A stretch of DNA of 64,000 bases from a virus: positions 182,690 through 246,689 of the IMG/VR virus record IMGVR_UViG_3300042923_000601. One strand, written 5' to 3'. Under the pieces are notes generated by a model that did not search any database, was not told where the DNA came from, and saw only the letters and a list, made by a program, of their open reading frames with translations. Below, in pieces: positions 8,118 through 16,335 of the stretch (the first letter of the stretch is position 1; each line of letters starts with the position of its first letter). The position numbers and the translations under genes are program-made.

Positions 8118-9370
8118 TGGAACAAGAACGTTCATACGAAGCTATGATTAAATTGGCTATGACACAACTCAAAAATAGAGGGCTTGGCGACGATTTTCAA
8201 GTACTATCCCAGTTCCCACATTATACAGTTCTTACGGCTCAACTGGCGCGTGATATTAAGGACGGTATCCTTAATATTATTGGTCCTGTTAGCTCAGACT
8301 ATCCGCTTGCTAGAGCTTTCGAACCTGACCGTATAATTGATGACGCTGACAGAATGGCAATGCGTGAAGCTATACGCCAGCTTAACTACATCGCGCAATA
8401 CCCCGGGTTTGAAAATTTGTACCTTGTGAACTTCCCAATGTACAAAGGTGACACAACGTCGTCAAACGCATTTAATTCTTTCGTTATGATTATCGGGAAG
8501 AATCTGGCCGATGCGGATCGGTTGATTCAATACATGTATGACAGAATACCAGATTCTAAACCTAAATCTCCCCGGCTTGTTGAAGTAAACAGTCGCGGAG
8601 CCTCTATATATGTATATAAAGGATGGGAGCCTTTAAATGTAGACAAGCTTGTTATGGAAGATGCACTTGTAAGTGAAATCTTCGCACACGTCGACCTGTT
8701 CTTTTCAGAAGACCAGACGTTCTATACTGATAATGGTATTCCGCATAAACGCGGAGTCTTATTATGGGGCCCTCCTGGTAACGGTAAGACAACTTTACTT
8801 CGGATACTAGCCACCCGGGTTCTTGAATCAGCTCGTGTCGTTTACTGGCAGGTCAATGAATTTGTGACCAGTGATAGTATACGAGATATATTCAGTAAAT
8901 TAACCGAATACGACGAAAATGTAATGCTTATTATTGAGGATATTGATTCCCTGCCCGAACGGACTCGCTCTACGTTCCTGAATATTTTGGATGGAGCGTC
9001 CCTTAATAAGGGCTTATTTATCGTTGGTACAACCAACTACCCTGAAAAGATCGACCCAGGGTTGTTTGGACGAGCTGGTCGGTTCGATAGAGATTATGAA
9101 ATCAGTAAACCAGATGCTAATGCCCGGGCTCGGTACCTGGAGCTTAAGGGCTTGCGCAAGTTTGTCGATGATACGGAGTTTAACCGGGCTGTCGAGCATA
9201 CAAACGACTTCTCAATCGCTATGCTTAATGAGGTGTACGTGGCCATAGCATTGGCGACACATAGAGGTCAACCTTTAAATATTTCTTCGATCACTGAAGC
9301 TATGAATAGTTCAATGAAGAAACATGCTAAACGGGATTTCCGTGAAAGAGTTAGTATCGGATTCCAATAA
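8117..9370 (+). CDS. AAA+ ATPase, BCS1-like (copy 1)
   Basis: 417 residues. An N-terminal domain of about 170 residues without recognised motifs is followed by an AAA+ module. This has Walker A GPPGNGKT (218-225), Walker B LIIEDID (271-277), sensor-1 GTTNYPE (around 304-310) and arginine finger GRAGRFDR (318-325). The sequence before Walker A (FYTDNGIPHKRGVLLW) and the whole ATPase core are typical of the BCS1 branch, which in mitochondria moves a folded protein across a membrane. In phages these proteins are presumed remodelling ATPases of unknown target. No transmembrane segment is evident. A paralogue lies immediately downstream, separated by a terminator and a possible promoter. Confidence 0.9.
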   Translation: MEQERSYEAMIKLAMTQLKNRGLGDDFQVLSQFPHYTVLTAQLARDIKDGILNIIGPVSSDYPLARAFEPDRIIDDADRMAMREAIRQLNYIAQYPGFENLYLVNFPMYKGDTTSSNAFNSFVMIIGKNLADADRLIQYMYDRIPDSKPKSPRLVEVNSRGASIYVYKGWEPLNVDKLVMEDALVSEIFAHVDLFFSEDQTFYTDNGIPHKRGVLLWGPPGNGKTTLLRILATRVLESARVVYWQVNEFVTSDSIRDIFSKLTEYDENVMLIIEDIDSLPERTRSTFLNILDGASLNKGLFIVGTTNYPEKIDPGLFGRAGRFDRDYEISKPDANARARYLELKGLRKFVDDTEFNRAVEHTNDFSIAMLNEVYVAIALATHRGQPLNISSITEAMNSSMKKHAKRDFRERVSIGFQ

Positions 9371-9410
9371 TGGAATGTCGATTTCCTTGGCGATCCTCAG
9401 GCATAAACAA

Positions 9411-9442
9411 AAAGACTAGAGCGGGTTTCCGCTCTAGTCTTT
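9411..9442 (+). terminator. Strong rho-independent terminator
   Basis: A 14-bp arm (AAAGACTAGAGCGG) pairs with its complement across loop GTTT and runs into CTTT. It separates the two AAA+ genes, so they are probably expressed independently. Confidence 0.85.
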
Positions 9443-9529
9443 CCTCACTTTATTTTTCTTTAGGTTTAGGACTACCGTGCACCTTGGCTGTATGAGGTAA
9501 ACATGCGTTATATGCTATTAAAAAGGAAA

Positions 9530-9579
9530 TTATAGTTAACCTAATACTATATGTACCTTCTACTACATATTAACTATAA
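9530..9579 (+). promoter_or_regulatory. AT-rich inverted repeat in front of the second AAA+ gene
   Basis: TTATAGTTAA at 9530-9539 and its exact reverse complement TTAACTATAA at 9570-9579 are spaced by 30 bases. Candidate -10 elements (ATACTATAT, ACATATTAA) lie between the arms. The ribosome binding site GGGAG and ATG 9595 follow directly. It could be an operator for a dimeric regulator or a leader stem-loop. Confidence 0.4.
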
Positions 9580-9594
9580 GGGAGAGATTATGAC

Positions 9595-10860
9595 ATGTCG
9601 AACGTAAAGAGGTCACACTTAATGGGACTATTTGAGCCCGGGGTTACCGCTGAAGAGGGTGATACCGTCTCGCACTATAACACATTTATCAAAAATGCGC
9701 TGACGCAAGCGGCATTATTGGTTGAAAATCCAAGAGTGCTACTTATCCCGTCGTACCATAACGAGGTGCAGGCGATTAGAGCCGATATCAAAGATAAAGA
9801 GGTCGAACTTATATCATATTTCTCGATCGCTGTCCCTATCATAGCCTCGGCTTTTGATGATGTTGATGACGTACAACCTCAAAACTTCATGATCTATTAT
9901 CGTGAATTTGATATTATTGTTGTTGATTACGTATACAGTGATGCATTTAGTACAACTAGCAGATATCTATTCATCGGTAATAATGCCGACAATGCAGCTC
10001 GGCTCAGCAAACATCTTCACCTCAAGCATAAAGAACGGCAACGGAAAGCCACTGCCGTCCCTTGGAAGTTTAAGTTTACAAGTCACGGTATGTCGTCCCA
10101 TGAGATGGACAAGTGGGCCCCAGTTTCTATGGATGATGTTGTTATGGATAAAGCATTCAAAGAAGACATAGCCAAGACGACCCACACTTTCTTTTCTGAC
10201 GGCGGCGAGTTCTACAAGACTCATGGCATCCCATATAAAAGAGGTATTCTTCTATATGGTGATCCGGGTAATGGAAAAACGACCCTGATCAGAGCCATAG
10301 TGTCGGCTTGTAAAGTCAAAACGTACTACTGGCAAATGAATGAATACGTTACTAGTGAGGGAGTCGACCAAGCTTTTGCTTACTTCGAAGACGAAGAAGA
10401 CCCAGTCATTCTGGTCATTGAAGATATCGATTCTATCCCTGACAAAACCCGTTCCACATTTTTAAATGCTATTGACGGCGCATCTACGCTTAATGGTGTA
10501 TTTATTATTGCAACAACGAACTACCCGGATCGAATTGACTCTGCACTAATGAATCGTGCTGGGCGGTTTGACCGGACTTACGAGGTTAAGAAACCTGATG
10601 CTGCAAACCGGGAAGCGTATCTCTTACACAAAGGACTTCTCTCTGTGGTAAATCCTGAAATCTTTAGCAGATTCGTTACGCTGACCGAAGGGTTTTCAAC
10701 CTCATCTCTTAACGAAATATACACTACTGCTGCTATTAAGAAATATTACCATGACACTATCGACCCGGATGAAATTGTAAACTCAATGAAGGTAACAATG
10801 GACAAGCAACGTAAGGGAGACTTTTCATCTAAAACTGAGAGACCCGTAGGTTTCTATTAA
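9595..10860 (+). CDS. AAA+ ATPase, BCS1-like (copy 2)
   Basis: 421 residues, the same architecture as the preceding ATPase. There is an N-terminal domain of about 170 residues, then HGIPYKRGILLY, Walker A GDPGNGKT (222-229), Walker B LVIEDID (273-279), ATTNYPD and NRAGRFDR. The cores of the two proteins are clearly related while the N-terminal domains have diverged, as expected if the copies act on different partners or form one mixed ring. Copy 2 has Asp for Pro in the P-loop (GDPGNGKT). ATG 9595 is preceded by GGGAGAG. The target is unknown. Confidence 0.9.
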   Translation: MSNVKRSHLMGLFEPGVTAEEGDTVSHYNTFIKNALTQAALLVENPRVLLIPSYHNEVQAIRADIKDKEVELISYFSIAVPIIASAFDDVDDVQPQNFMIYYREFDIIVVDYVYSDAFSTTSRYLFIGNNADNAARLSKHLHLKHKERQRKATAVPWKFKFTSHGMSSHEMDKWAPVSMDDVVMDKAFKEDIAKTTHTFFSDGGEFYKTHGIPYKRGILLYGDPGNGKTTLIRAIVSACKVKTYYWQMNEYVTSEGVDQAFAYFEDEEDPVILVIEDIDSIPDKTRSTFLNAIDGASTLNGVFIIATTNYPDRIDSALMNRAGRFDRTYEVKKPDAANREAYLLHKGLLSVVNPEIFSRFVTLTEGFSTSSLNEIYTTAAIKKYYHDTIDPDEIVNSMKVTMDKQRKGDFSSKTERPVGFY

Positions 10861-10868
10861 GATTCAAG

Positions 10869-10892
10869 CCAAGACACTTAACGGTGTCTTGG
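10869..10892 (+). terminator. Hairpin after the second AAA+ gene
   Basis: CCAAGACAC/GTGTCTTGG with loop TTAACG. The downstream sequence TATTATATATC is AT-rich but not a T-run; it may also hold a -10 element for the next operon. Confidence 0.6.
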
Positions 10893-10919
10893 TATTATAT
10901 ATCAATCGGAGGTTAAAAT

Positions 10920-11162
10920 ATGGCAGTATTTATAAAACACCATATTCATACTGGACTGGTAAGCCATTTCTGTAAGTCTTGCCAGAAACAAGGTAAGTGG
11001 CGTGATGTTGCTAAGAAACACGAACGCCAGCGTTCATTTCTGCGGTGTAGTGGCTGCGGCCGGATTCACTTCATTCGGCACATCCCACACAAAGGATACC
11101 GCACTATACTAATCCCACAGTTGTTTACACGATTCATTCGATCGGAGGTAGGCGGGTTATGA
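10920..11162 (+). CDS. Small zinc-ribbon protein
   Basis: 80 residues. Two CxxC pairs (CKSC and CSGC, about 25 residues apart) in a basic His-rich protein form a probable zinc ribbon, the type that binds nucleic acid or a polymerase. GGAGG precedes ATG 10920. The stop overlaps the next start (ATGA). Partner unknown. Confidence 0.75.
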   Translation: MAVFIKHHIHTGLVSHFCKSCQKQGKWRDVAKKHERQRSFLRCSGCGRIHFIRHIPHKGYRTILIPQLFTRFIRSEVGGL

Positions 11163-11611
11163 TTGATATTGAACGTACTGCATCGGCAATTGCTGCAGGG
11201 GCCATAGCTTTTGGTGTCCTCTGGGCAGTATATTTCCTAATTGTACCCGTCTTAACGCACCGCGACATGACTCGCACATCTACCAATTACACCGTTAATC
11301 GCACATACAAGGATTTTGTAAAAGCATTCCATCGCTTCAATTGGTCAACTCACGGCTGGAAAGGTTCGCTGTTCGATGACGAGAACAACGCCAAAATCCA
11401 TGCCAGCATCATCATGTTTTCAGGCGTTGGTATGGTTCTTAATAATCCAATTGATTACTACCGCGCTAAACGCTATGTTAGAGCCTATATCAAACGGCTT
11501 GATCAATCTAGCATTACGGCACCATGGGAGCACAACGATAAGCTTGGACATCTTGTGATTCCAGATGATGGACCGCCAGTATATGTAAAGAGAGAAGACC
11601 TCGACAGATAG
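11159..11611 (+). CDS. Membrane-anchored hypothetical protein
   Basis: 150 residues from ATG 11159 (ATGA overlap with the zinc-ribbon gene; GGAGG upstream). Residues about 10-33 (AIAAGAIAFGVLWAVYFLIV) form one membrane span. The remaining ~115 residues are soluble and basic. No enzyme motif. It lies next to another tiny membrane protein. Confidence 0.75.
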   Translation: MIDIERTASAIAAGAIAFGVLWAVYFLIVPVLTHRDMTRTSTNYTVNRTYKDFVKAFHRFNWSTHGWKGSLFDDENNAKIHASIIMFSGVGMVLNNPIDYYRAKRYVRAYIKRLDQSSITAPWEHNDKLGHLVIPDDGPPVYVKREDLDR

Positions 11612-11621
11612 GAGATTCATC

Positions 11622-11759
11622 ATGATAGGAATTGTAATTGTGACCATACTGATGATTTTCTGGCTTGCTGTTATACTCTCAGTTCTCGGTATTATCCATT
11701 TGGCCTTTAGTTGGTTCACCCGAGATGCTGATACCTATGACCATAATAATCTAAATTGA
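11622..11759 (+). CDS. Very small single-pass membrane protein
   Basis: 45 residues from ATG 11622 with AGGAG eight bases upstream. Residues 1-31 are almost wholly hydrophobic (VTILMIFWLAVILSVLGIIH), followed by a short polar tail. It starts 10 bases after the preceding membrane-protein gene and probably works with it. Function unknown. Confidence 0.65.
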   Translation: MIGIVIVTILMIFWLAVILSVLGIIHLAFSWFTRDADTYDHNNLN

Positions 11760-11803
11760 TTTAAACTTGTAAGTAGTAAATTGTACCCAAGGAGTGATTT
11801 ATA

Positions 11804-12532
11804 ATGTCCAATATTCAACCGCGAGTTCATGACATGCATTTGTATTTTGAAAAAGAAAGAGACCTCAAGGAATTTAAAAATGATATGCAAGAACTACTCA
11901 ACCCTTTCATGTCAGGGAAACGATGTGTCGATGCGTCATTGGAAGAACTCACTGTTGCGCTGAGTGCGTATATCCACCATGAAATGTGGGTTATGGGCAA
12001 GCACTTATCATCGGCGGCATCCATATTTGATAAGTATGATGGATATCAAGACACTGAACTGCGCATTGTTAGCCGGTTTGTTACACCAGTTGGTGACACG
12101 GCAATTATCCCGGGTCAATACACCACGATCCATGAACTGATCGAAGATGTTCAGGATTATGCCTTATATCAATTTGGACACGAGCTGACCCCGATGGTAA
12201 CGCTGGATAACCAGTCCCATAATACTGTGGTAACTGACATCATGCCTGCTATTTTCCCGCTGGGCGGAACCCGTTTATATGCAGGAATACCGCATTATAT
12301 CTATGCTGGTGATACCACACCGCTTAAACCTATCAGCAATAGTTTGTATTACGTTGATAGTCACGGGTTGTACATCGCGGTATATCAACACATGCCGTTC
12401 AGTGCTTCAACCTACAAGAACCTGTACCAGATGACGATCTTTGCTGATGCTACTTCCGTTAATCCGGAAGACTCTGTACGGAGGTTCTTGGAATCCATCA
12501 CCCTTAAGGGAGCGCCCAATCATGAAAATTAA
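11804..12532 (+). CDS. Hypothetical protein, paralogue of the next gene
   Basis: 242 residues, AAGGAG upstream of ATG 11804. A segment TIHELIEDVQDYALYQFGHE, then VTLDNQSHNT and YYVDSHGLYIAVYQ, aligns by eye with the downstream protein (VDDVVVAVQAYAKHNLNTD, NTDTDASS, YDAQTGCLFACI), so the pair probably arose by duplication. No catalytic motif recognised. The ends overlap by 11 bases. Confidence 0.75.
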   Translation: MSNIQPRVHDMHLYFEKERDLKEFKNDMQELLNPFMSGKRCVDASLEELTVALSAYIHHEMWVMGKHLSSAASIFDKYDGYQDTELRIVSRFVTPVGDTAIIPGQYTTIHELIEDVQDYALYQFGHELTPMVTLDNQSHNTVVTDIMPAIFPLGGTRLYAGIPHYIYAGDTTPLKPISNSLYYVDSHGLYIAVYQHMPFSASTYKNLYQMTIFADATSVNPEDSVRRFLESITLKGAPNHEN

Positions 12533-13178
12533 CGAAATTGTTAATCTGTCTGAGTTTGTGTTTACCAGCCATTCTATTCGGACACTTCAGAGCCGGGTAG
12601 ATAGAGATGACTTTGATACAATGAGCATAGATGACGCTGCTCGTATAGCTATCAATCACTGTCTATGGACTCTCAATATGAATCCGGCATATATCCAGAA
12701 ATTAATAGAGCCCCTGGCTGAATTCAGCGTGGTCAAATATTCATCGACGCTGGTTGCTCCCACCTATGGACGTGCACTTACCACATCCGGTGTCGTTGAT
12801 GATGTTGTCGTCGCAGTTCAGGCATACGCTAAGCACAATCTGAATACCGATGTGTCGCTGGCTTATGTCGTAAATACTGATACTGACGCGTCATCCAGAT
12901 TCTTCGACTACTACGTGTCATTGCATGAACCAAGTATCCGTCTGGTCTCACATATGGTAATGTGCTCATTCAGCGGAAAGGACAGACACTTTGTAGAAGT
13001 ACCATCACATCTGACATACGATGCGCAAACTGGATGCTTGTTCGCTTGTATTACAAACGCAGAGATGACAGTTGAGGATTCGCAGGTTAATTTGATGGTA
13101 TTTGTACCATGTGACAAAGATGCAGCTGAAATACTCAATTTTATTAATAACATACCAGTTTTGGCTAACGGTGAATGA
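12522..13178 (+). CDS. Hypothetical protein, distant paralogue of the preceding gene
   Basis: 218 residues from ATG 12522 with AAGGGAG (12506-12512). Upstream in-frame starts lie inside the previous gene and before this site. Similarity to the previous protein is scattered but in the same order along the chain. The stop overlaps the region just before the next ATG (13180). Function unknown. Confidence 0.75.
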   Translation: MKINEIVNLSEFVFTSHSIRTLQSRVDRDDFDTMSIDDAARIAINHCLWTLNMNPAYIQKLIEPLAEFSVVKYSSTLVAPTYGRALTTSGVVDDVVVAVQAYAKHNLNTDVSLAYVVNTDTDASSRFFDYYVSLHEPSIRLVSHMVMCSFSGKDRHFVEVPSHLTYDAQTGCLFACITNAEMTVEDSQVNLMVFVPCDKDAAEILNFINNIPVLANGE

Positions 13179-13179
13179 C

Positions 13180-13467
13180 ATGGGCAGAATCATTCACATT
13201 GCTGGCGGTCCGATAACCCAGACTCTACTTGTTGCGGCGGCTAAGAATGCCGCTGCAGTAGGTATGAAATATATGGGAGTACTGACCACGTTGCCAAATA
13301 CGCCTAAGCCTGAGCTTCTGATTGACCCAAGTGAGAATTTCGAAGCCAAGCTGGAGTACATTGCTTCTACATATGATGACAATCTTAGCCATAAATACTC
13401 TAAGGGCGTCACTATCCTCGAAGTAAAGTTCGCTAATAGCTTGTCGGATTTCGAAACTCTGCTCTAA
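13180..13467 (+). CDS. Small hypothetical protein
   Basis: 95 residues from ATG 13180, two bases after the preceding stop, so translation is probably coupled. It starts MGRIIHIAGGPITQ; a glycine-containing loop after the first strand recalls nucleotide-binding folds but is too short to assign. The in-frame start at 13102 lies inside the upstream gene and is rejected. Confidence 0.7.
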   Translation: MGRIIHIAGGPITQTLLVAAAKNAAAVGMKYMGVLTTLPNTPKPELLIDPSENFEAKLEYIASTYDDNLSHKYSKGVTILEVKFANSLSDFETLL

Positions 13468-13478
13468 TACCATACCAA

Positions 13479-13510
13479 GAGACACCCAATAGTCGGGTGT
13501 CTCTATTTTA
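13479..13510 (+). terminator. Rho-independent terminator
   Basis: GAGACACCC/GGGTGTCTC with loop AATAGTC, followed by TATTTTA. Ends the 10920-13467 operon. Confidence 0.8.
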
Positions 13511-13523
13511 CAGAGGTGATATA

Positions 13524-14048
13524 GTGGATATTCAAGTTACAAGAGTTGTCAACTTGCACAAGGAAGAGTACGATGTTCGAATTGATCGTAAGACTATGTG
13601 GGGTAATCCATTCCCCATTAACAAATTCGCAAAGCCAGCACAGGAAAGAAACCGGGTGTGTGATTTACATGATGAAGATTTCTGGCATGACCACTCTAGA
13701 TGGAGTGAATTACACACTCTTATCGGGAAAAGGCTGGGGTGCCACTGTGCACCTAAGCGATGCCACGGTGATTTCTTAGCCAGGGAAGCAAACCTTCTAT
13801 ACCTATACTCCCAAAAGGAAATGGGCACTGTTAGTATCCAGGAGTTGTTCACTCAACGACATAAAAGGATTAAACTGTATGGTATGATTATGGGTGAGAC
13901 GGTTCCGAGAGTAACGCCCGGCATTATATCATCCGTAACATGGCACCACAGCGGGAGATATTATATCGTCTCACTACAGTCCCTTGCTGATGAGAATGTG
14001 GTATTTGAATTACCATCAGCATGGGTTACAGGCTGGCTACCATTATAA
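13524..14048 (+). CDS. DUF4326-type protein
   Basis: 174 residues from GTG 13524 with AGAGGTGAT (13512-13520). The in-frame ATG at 13497 sits inside the terminator hairpin and is rejected. The first ~95 residues match the DUF4326 pattern: TRVVNLHKEEYDVRIDR, WGNPFP, then LIGKRLGCHCAPKRCHGDFL with conserved Cys/His that may bind metal. This small domain recurs in phages and is of unknown biochemistry. The C-terminal ~70 residues are an added beta-rich segment. Confidence 0.75.
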   Translation: MDIQVTRVVNLHKEEYDVRIDRKTMWGNPFPINKFAKPAQERNRVCDLHDEDFWHDHSRWSELHTLIGKRLGCHCAPKRCHGDFLAREANLLYLYSQKEMGTVSIQELFTQRHKRIKLYGMIMGETVPRVTPGIISSVTWHHSGRYYIVSLQSLADENVVFELPSAWVTGWLPL

Positions 14049-14062
14049 AGGAGGAATTATTA

Positions 14063-14470
14063 ATGTCTAATGAAAAAATGGTCGAAGTATATACTCCAAG
14101 CAAGCCGTATCAAAAACCTGTACCTGAATTCTTGTTGCCTAACGGGACGATTGTCACTTTGCACACTGACTTGTACAAGGGTAAGGAGATAAAACGTGAG
14201 ATTAAGGATTCGCTCCCAAGCGATCAATATCCTCATCGATATCACCTTAAAGAGTACGATTATACGTGTGAAGACCACGACTTCGCATCTATTCAGCTAC
14301 CCGATGGTACGGTGTTACGTAAGAGCACGTCGTGGGATAAACTTAAACATATGACGTTAAAAACATTCTTGGAGCATATCTCCAGTGATTACATGGAAGA
14401 TGCACCTGTTGGTGTCAACGCAGGTATGACGCTTGCACGGTATCTCGATGAACTTGTAGACTCAAAATAA
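14063..14470 (+). CDS. Hypothetical protein
   Basis: 135 residues from ATG 14063 with AAAGGAGG upstream; the earlier in-frame ATG (14021) lies inside the preceding gene. It is a soluble, charged protein (FLLPNGTIVTLHTDLYKGKE; DGTVLRKSTSWDKLK) with two short internally similar PDG/PNG-T-V strands. No known family. It ends just before the first copy of a repeated terminator. Confidence 0.75.
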   Translation: MSNEKMVEVYTPSKPYQKPVPEFLLPNGTIVTLHTDLYKGKEIKREIKDSLPSDQYPHRYHLKEYDYTCEDHDFASIQLPDGTVLRKSTSWDKLKHMTLKTFLEHISSDYMEDAPVGVNAGMTLARYLDELVDSK

Positions 14471-14480
14471 TTAAATCAGA

Positions 14481-14530
14481 CATACTCTCTTAACCGGGAG
14501 TATGTCCTTTATTTTTTTAGGTTTCCGTCA
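14481..14530 (+). repeat. Repeated terminator, copy 1
   Basis: CATACTC/GAGTATG stem, then TCCTTTATTTTTTTAG. It is near-identical (2 mismatches in the first 39 bases) to the copy at 15545-15593, with similarity continuing for about ten bases past the T-run. Together they flank the internal-protein gene between them. Confidence 0.9.
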
Positions 14531-14569
14531 CGTTGACATTAATATAAAACACACGAGAGGATGGCGGAC

Positions 14570-15532
14570 ATGCACCCTATACAATACAAACTTAAGTTGA
14601 TTAAAGAAGGTGTGTCACTAGATACCCTTAGCACAACATCTTCAAATTTTGATGTTATGAATGCTATGCGGTTGTCATTGTATGAGACACTGACACATAC
14701 CGAAGAAGTGAGTGTACTAACCGAGGCTGACGGACCTTCTGCTATGGATAAAATAAAAGATGCTATTAAAGCTCTTATACAACGGATTACAGCTTTTTTC
14801 AGTAAGATGACAGCTCAGCTCAAGGCGAACAATGACCCACGACAAGCGTTCGTTAAAAAGAATTTATCGATCTTAAAGGCGTATAAGGCAGGAGGGCTCT
14901 ACGATACTGGTGATGATCACCTACCCACTATTTCTATTCCGAAGAACCTGAGTAATACGGTGAATTTTTCTAAATTTTATTCAACTGTCGATACTGCCGT
15001 GAAGTATTGTGATGAAATAGTAGCTGGTAAGAGCCCAACGTACCCCTTTAGGTCTGTGGCTGGCAGGCATGAACCACGGCATACGAGCGAACACATCGCG
15101 TCTGATATGATGCAAGCGATATTTGGAGGATTTGCGACAGCTGATAGTGTAATGTCCTCTGTATACGGCAATATCTCTGCAATTAGAGTTGATCGTCTAC
15201 CCGACGTACCTAAACTGGCAGACTTGTTTCTGTCGGATTATGAAAAAGGGCTGGACAAATTGCACGAAATTGCCCCTGCTATTACGACCAGTCTTAATAG
15301 GGCCATAAATGCCTCATCGCAACATGTTCGTGACCCAAAAGACCCAGCTAGTCAAACAGTAGAATATCGGGATCACCGTTCAGCGCTGTATGGAGCGATT
15401 GATGCATACAACGCTATCATCAAATTAGTACACTCATTCATATCGACCGTCATGTACGGGTATAATATGATATATAAAGTATTACACGCGGCGGTTTCAT
15501 ATGTAAAAGGTCATGGTACTGCTGGCAAATAG
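14570..15532 (+). CDS. Detached member of the putative head-internal protein family
   Basis: 320 residues from ATG 14570 with GAGAGG at 14555-14560; ATG 14561 abuts that site and is less likely. Leader of about 52 residues ending VSVLTE-AD, then a basic amphipathic helix (KIKDAIKALIQRITAFFSKM). A signature follows: FVKKNLSILKAY, then ISIPKNL, shared with the proteins at 27742 (FIKKNEARIKNY, ISMPKNL) and 28605 (FVLENKGTILKY). LTE-A fits the (L/I)xE cleavage site of T4-type head proteases, so removal of the leader during head maturation is plausible. It sits alone, 12 kb from its relatives, between two repeated terminators. A TTGACATTAATATAA stretch at 14532-14546 may be its promoter. Confidence 0.75.
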   Translation: MHPIQYKLKLIKEGVSLDTLSTTSSNFDVMNAMRLSLYETLTHTEEVSVLTEADGPSAMDKIKDAIKALIQRITAFFSKMTAQLKANNDPRQAFVKKNLSILKAYKAGGLYDTGDDHLPTISIPKNLSNTVNFSKFYSTVDTAVKYCDEIVAGKSPTYPFRSVAGRHEPRHTSEHIASDMMQAIFGGFATADSVMSSVYGNISAIRVDRLPDVPKLADLFLSDYEKGLDKLHEIAPAITTSLNRAINASSQHVRDPKDPASQTVEYRDHRSALYGAIDAYNAIIKLVHSFISTVMYGYNMIYKVLHAAVSYVKGHGTAGK

Positions 15533-15544
15533 GTATAGATCGGG

Positions 15545-15593
15545 CATACTCTCATAGCCGGGAGTATGTCCTTTATTTTTTTAGCTTCCGCCA
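15545..15593 (+). repeat. Repeated terminator, copy 2
   Basis: CATACTC/GAGTATG stem and TCCTTTATTTTTTTAG, a near-copy of 14481-14530. It is a functional-looking rho-independent terminator for the gene ending at 15532 and one border of a ~1.06 kb repeat-bounded unit. Confidence 0.9.
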
Positions 15594-15630
15594 AACCTCC
15601 TATAGAAGAAGTATTATGGAGGAATCATCC

Positions 15631-16323
15631 ATGGCAAATAAAAGAAAGATTAAATCCCGCAAGGATCGTCTCGCCCAATATCATGCTGACATCGTAGATA
15701 TTCCCAGAGGTGATCCGTTCGATAGGCTTGTGCATTGTTTGGGAGACAAATTAACGGAAGACAAGATGTTGAAAATCTTAAAGAGAAAGGAGATTATCGA
15801 GAACCAACTAACCTACTCGTGCTTCAAGATTACATACTACGAGTATCCAATTAACTCGGAACGTCCTCGATCCCGGGCAATGGGCGGGTTTGTTACAAAC
15901 TATGTTCCTAATGCCAAGGAGAACAAGAAGTTCTTAGAGGGCTTAATTAAAGATTTGAAGAAGGAAATCAAGATCATTCATACACCTATTTATTTGAAAT
16001 GTGACTCATATCATCCCATGCCAGAAGCCGCGTCAGTTGAAGAAAAGGTTCTATTCGAAATGGGTATTCTAAACCCGGCGATGAAGCCCGACTTCGATAA
16101 TATGATCAAGGCATATACCGACATGATGATTGAGAAGATTATTCTGGATGATGACCTCATCTACAAAGCACTCATTCAAAAGCATTATTCATTCCTCCCG
16201 AGAGTGGAGATGTCTATTTATTACGAGGATCAATTTGCCTCTAAATATGTATACGACCGTATCCGCAAACGGGAAACATTTAAACGATTGCAAGATCATA
16301 TGGAAGTCGCACATTTATTGTGA
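15631..16323 (+). CDS. RusA-like Holliday-junction resolvase
   Basis: 230 residues from ATG 15631, with GGAGGAATC just upstream; the in-frame ATG 15616 overlaps that site. The core MKPDFDNMIKAYTDMM, then LDDDLIYKALIQKHY and VEMSIYY, matches RusA-family endonucleases. Their conserved Asp residues (PDxDN and DD) bind magnesium and cut four-way junctions. The protein is longer than E. coli RusA (120 aa) because of a basic N-terminal extension (NKRKIKSRKDR). It probably resolves branched DNA before packaging. The thymidylate kinase gene follows after 12 bases. Confidence 0.75.
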   Translation: MANKRKIKSRKDRLAQYHADIVDIPRGDPFDRLVHCLGDKLTEDKMLKILKRKEIIENQLTYSCFKITYYEYPINSERPRSRAMGGFVTNYVPNAKENKKFLEGLIKDLKKEIKIIHTPIYLKCDSYHPMPEAASVEEKVLFEMGILNPAMKPDFDNMIKAYTDMMIEKIILDDDLIYKALIQKHYSFLPRVEMSIYYEDQFASKYVYDRIRKRETFKRLQDHMEVAHLL

Positions 16324-16335
16324 GGAGGGTCTATA

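Noticed and set aside
14481-15593. Possible insertion sequence with terminal repeats
   Set aside because: The flanking repeats are direct copies of a terminator, not inverted ends, and the enclosed gene is not a transposase.
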